Assembly: GCA_903944255.1 (NCBI GenBank)
Contig: CAJARE010000245.1
Span: 1-6,681, forward strand
Source of the DNA: an uncultured beta proteobacterium
GTDB lineage: Bacteria > Pseudomonadota > Gammaproteobacteria > Burkholderiales > Burkholderiaceae
Direction: 5' to 3'
Length of the DNA: 6,681 nucleotides
In this document: piece after piece, positions 3,955 through 6,681 of the stretch
Layout: each line of letters starts with the position of its first letter
Numbering within the stretch: position 1 is the first letter of the stretch
Notes under the pieces: model-generated
Seen by the model: only the letters and a program-made list of their open reading frames with translations
The model's database searches: none
What the model was told of the DNA's origin: nothing
Translations under genes and position numbers: made by a program

Positions 3955-6681
3955 ATGGCTTTACCCCGTTTTGTTCATCTTCGCCTTCATTCCGAGTTTT
4001 CGATTACGGATGGGGTCGTTCGCATAGATGATGCAGTAGTAGCCGCCGCCAAAGATGAAATGGGCGCGCTAGCCCTGACTGACTTGAGTAATTTATTTGG
4101 TTTGGTGCGTTTTTATACTGCCGCCCGCTCTGGTGGCGTCAAACCCATTGCTGGCGCTGATGTTTGGATTAGTAATCCTTTAGAACCAGATCAACCCCAT
4201 CGTTTATTGCTTTTAGTACAAAACCATTCTGGCTACTTAAACCTCTGTCAGTTGCTCAGCAGAGCATCCCTAGATAATCAAACTCGAGGTCGAGCTGAAG
4301 TCGATATGACTTGGTTTAGTGAGCCTGCGGCGAAGGAAGAGGATAAGGTAGCCAAGCGAACTTTGGCGTTTGGTTTAATTGCTTTATCTGGGGGTCGAAG
4401 TGGAGAAGTGGGTGCAGCATTATTAGCCGGTCAAGATGAGCAGGCAAAACAAGCAGCACTGCGCCTAGATACACTCTTTCCTAATTCGTTTTATCTTGAA
4501 GTGCAGCGCGGTGGTCATCCTCAAGATGAAAAACAAGTCCAGCTAGCTTGTCATTTGGCCAGTGAGCTAGACCTACCAGTCGTTGCTACGCACCCAGTTC
4601 AGTTCATGAAAAGGACAGATTTTACGGCTCATGAGGCACGCGTATGTATTGCTGAAGGTGAGTTATTGGGCAACCCCCGTCGCCAAAAGAAATTTAATGA
4701 AGAGCAATATTTCCTCACTCAAGCAGAAATGGAAAAACGGTTTGCCGATTTACCTGTTGCTCTAGCAAACTCGGTCGAGATAGCAAAACGTTGTAATTTA
4801 TCTTTAGTTCTTGGTCAGCCGCGCTTACCTGATTTTCCGACACCGCAAGGCGTTACTTTGGATGAGTATTTAATGGCGCAATCAGAGATTGGTTTGAAGC
4901 GCCATATGGAGCGTAATTTTCCTGATCCAGAAAAGCGCGCCAATGAGCAACAACGCTATCATGATCGCCTAGTGTTTGAGGTGAAGACGATTTCTCAGAT
5001 GGGCTTTCCTGGTTACTTCCTCATCGTGGCAGATTTCATTAACTGGGCTAAAAATAATGGTGTACCAGTCGGCCCAGGAAGAGGATCGGGCGCTGGATCT
5101 TTAGTGGCTTATTCATTAGGCATTACCGATCTGGATCCTTTGCGATACAACCTCCTTTTTGAGCGCTTCTTAAATCCTGAGCGGGTCTCAATGCCCGACT
5201 TTGATATCGACTTTTGTCAACATGGGCGTGATCGGGTCATTCAATATGTCAAAGATAAATACGGCAAAGATGCGGTTAGTCAAATTGCTACCTTTGGAAC
5301 GATGGCAGCTAGAGCAGCAATTCGGGACGTTGGGCGCGTACTAGAGCAGGGTTATAACTTTGTCGATGGAATTGCCAAGCTTGTACCAAATAAGCCAGGT
5401 CAATACATGACGATTGATATGGCGAAGAAAGAAGAAAAGCAATTAGCCGAACGTGAGAAGAACGAAGATGAGGTACGTCAACTGCTCTCTTTAGCTGAAC
5501 AGCTAGAGGGGATGACGCGGAACGTGGGTATGCATGCTGGTGGTGTATTGATTGCTCCAGGTCGCCTCACTGATTTTTGCCCTCTGTATACACAAGAGAC
5601 TAAAGATCAGGATAGTAGTTCTGTCATTAGTCAGTTTGATAAAGACGATGTTGAAGCAATTGGTCTGGTGAAGTTTGACTTTTTAGGCCTCACAACACTG
5701 ACGATCTTGGCTGCTGCAGAGCGAAGCATCAAGGCTTTGCATACTGATCGCAAAGATTGGAGTATGAGTGAAATCCTGCTTGATGATGAGAAGGCATTTG
5801 AGGTCTTAAAGCGGGCCAATACCGTAGCGGTATTCCAGCTTGAAAGTCGCGGCATGCAAGGTATGCTGCGCGAGGCTAAGCCCGACCGCTTTGAGGACAT
5901 TATTGCTCTGGTCGCCTTGTATCGTCCTGGTCCTATGGATCTGATACCAGACTTTATTGAGCGCAAGCATGGGCGTCAAAAAGTAGAGTATCCAGATCCT
6001 CGTATTGAATCTGTTTTGCGTGAAACCTACGGCATTATGGTGTATCAAGAGCAGGTGATGCAGATGGCGCAGATGATCGGCGGCTACTCATTAGGCGGTG
6101 CTGATATGTTGCGCCGTGCGATGGGTAAGAAAAAGCCAGAAGAAATGGCTCAGCATCGCAAGATCTTTAGTGATGGCGCCAAAGCGGGCGGTATTAGTGA
6201 AGCCAAGGCCAATGAGATTTATGACTTGATGGAGCGTTTTGCGGGTTATGGGTTTAATAAATCTCACGCTGCTGCTTATGCACTTTTAGCCTATCAGACT
6301 GCTTGGCTAAAGGCGTACTACCCAGCTGAATTTATGGCAGCCAACTTATCGCTCGCGATGGATGACACCGATAAAGTGAAGATTCTCTATGACGATTGCT
6401 TAGCAAATCAGATTCGAGTTTTCTCACCCGATATTAATACAGGCGTCTATGAGTTCACCCCTTTACGCGCTACGGATGCGGCGCCTGATTCACCAATAAG
6501 TCATATTCGTTATGGTCTTGGTGCCGTGCGTGGAACTGGTGAGGCAGCAATCGAAGCGATTATCAAAGCCCGTGAGACGGGCGGTCCATTTAAAGACTTG
6601 TTTGATTTCTGTGCAAGAGTTGATCGTCGACAAGTGAACCGTAGGGCGATTGAGGCCTTAATGCGGGCTGGTGCATTCGAT
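3955..6681 (+). CDS. dnaE: DNA polymerase III alpha subunit, replicative polymerase (3' end outside the window)
   Basis: The catalytic C-family polymerase of the replicative holoenzyme. 909 codons are open without a stop or frameshift to the window edge; the E. coli protein has 1160 residues, so about 250 are missing (rest of the HhH region, clamp-binding site, OB fold, tau-binding tail). In order: PHP domain from FVHLRLHSEFS (6-16), with Arg10 where active PHP domains have His, as in E. coli, so no built-in proofreading is expected; fingers/palm GPGRGSGAGS (373-382); catalytic Asp417 and Asp419 in PDFDIDF (414-420); NVGMHAGGVLIAP (524-536); third catalytic Asp575 in VKFDFLGL; FQLESRGM (627-634); ALYRPGPMD (654-662); GFNKSHAAAYALLAYQT (766-782); helix-hairpin-helix region GPFKDLFDFC onward (877-909). 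ATG 3955 is fixed by an in-frame TAA at 3943-3945 and by match to the E. coli start (PRFVHLRVHS). No ribosome binding site precedes it. Confidence 0.97.
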   Translation, partial: MALPRFVHLRLHSEFSITDGVVRIDDAVVAAAKDEMGALALTDLSNLFGLVRFYTAARSGGVKPIAGADVWISNPLEPDQPHRLLLLVQNHSGYLNLCQLLSRASLDNQTRGRAEVDMTWFSEPAAKEEDKVAKRTLAFGLIALSGGRSGEVGAALLAGQDEQAKQAALRLDTLFPNSFYLEVQRGGHPQDEKQVQLACHLASELDLPVVATHPVQFMKRTDFTAHEARVCIAEGELLGNPRRQKKFNEEQYFLTQAEMEKRFADLPVALANSVEIAKRCNLSLVLGQPRLPDFPTPQGVTLDEYLMAQSEIGLKRHMERNFPDPEKRANEQQRYHDRLVFEVKTISQMGFPGYFLIVADFINWAKNNGVPVGPGRGSGAGSLVAYSLGITDLDPLRYNLLFERFLNPERVSMPDFDIDFCQHGRDRVIQYVKDKYGKDAVSQIATFGTMAARAAIRDVGRVLEQGYNFVDGIAKLVPNKPGQYMTIDMAKKEEKQLAEREKNEDEVRQLLSLAEQLEGMTRNVGMHAGGVLIAPGRLTDFCPLYTQETKDQDSSSVISQFDKDDVEAIGLVKFDFLGLTTLTILAAAERSIKALHTDRKDWSMSEILLDDEKAFEVLKRANTVAVFQLESRGMQGMLREAKPDRFEDIIALVALYRPGPMDLIPDFIERKHGRQKVEYPDPRIESVLRETYGIMVYQEQVMQMAQMIGGYSLGGADMLRRAMGKKKPEEMAQHRKIFSDGAKAGGISEAKANEIYDLMERFAGYGFNKSHAAAYALLAYQTAWLKAYYPAEFMAANLSLAMDDTDKVKILYDDCLANQIRVFSPDINTGVYEFTPLRATDAAPDSPISHIRYGLGAVRGTGEAAIEAIIKARETGGPFKDLFDFCARVDRRQVNRRAIEALMRAGAFD

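Noticed and set aside
5631..6048. Two overlapping minus-strand open frames (5631-5966 and 5806-6048)
   Set aside because: Both are antisense to conserved DnaE polymerase motifs, overlap each other, and show Ser/Arg-rich shadow composition.
1..6681. Mobile element, defence system, CRISPR array or other exotic system
   Set aside because: All genes are recognisable housekeeping or metabolic families with intact motifs. No terminal repeats, transposase, integrase, repeat-spacer pattern or abrupt composition change was seen.

Overview
The window looks like ordinary chromosomal DNA from a betaproteobacterium. The proteins read as Burkholderiales-like: a proteobacterial-type DnaE with a degraded PHP motif, an RhlE-type DEAD-box helicase ending in a DPFFYKPYEP-containing tail, a GluQRS, and a GlcG-type protein next to a serine/alanine-glyoxylate aminotransferase. 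Base composition is moderate, clearly below typical Burkholderia, and the combination suggests Polynucleobacter or a close relative. That genus call is inference from memory of the families, not a database match. Coding density is very high, no stretch over 100 bases lacks a gene, and I see no mobile element, CRISPR array, tRNA or rRNA.

Layout. (1) Bases 1-1014, plus strand: the 3' part of a class V PLP-dependent aminotransferase; its N-terminus lies before the window. (2) A 90-base gap holds a consensus -10 hexamer and a weak ribosome binding site. (3) 1105-1512, plus: a small GlcG/HbpS-family protein. (4) 1519-2970, plus: an RhlE-type DEAD-box RNA helicase that starts with TTG, six bases after the glcG-like stop and in the same reading frame. 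(5) 2981-3015: a hairpin with a T-tract that terminates the opposite-strand gene. (6) 3001-3951, minus: glutamyl-Q tRNA(Asp) synthetase. (7) 3955 to the window end, plus: dnaE, the DNA polymerase III alpha subunit, 909 codons present and open at the right edge.

How the genes relate. The aminotransferase and the GlcG-like protein share a plausible link to glyoxylate/glycolate metabolism. The helicase is probably co-transcribed with the GlcG-like gene and may be translated by coupling to it, without an obvious functional connection. GluQRS (tRNA modification) and DnaE (replication) are divergent housekeeping genes whose start codons are only three bases apart, so each gene's control signals must lie inside the other's coding sequence.

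I did not find a convincing new biological system. The points most worth a second look are in gene expression: the dnaE/gluQ divergent start with a possible leaderless dnaE mRNA, a gluQ stop codon sitting in the loop of its own terminator, the TTG-started helicase in frame with its upstream neighbour, and a strong hairpin inside the helicase gene.
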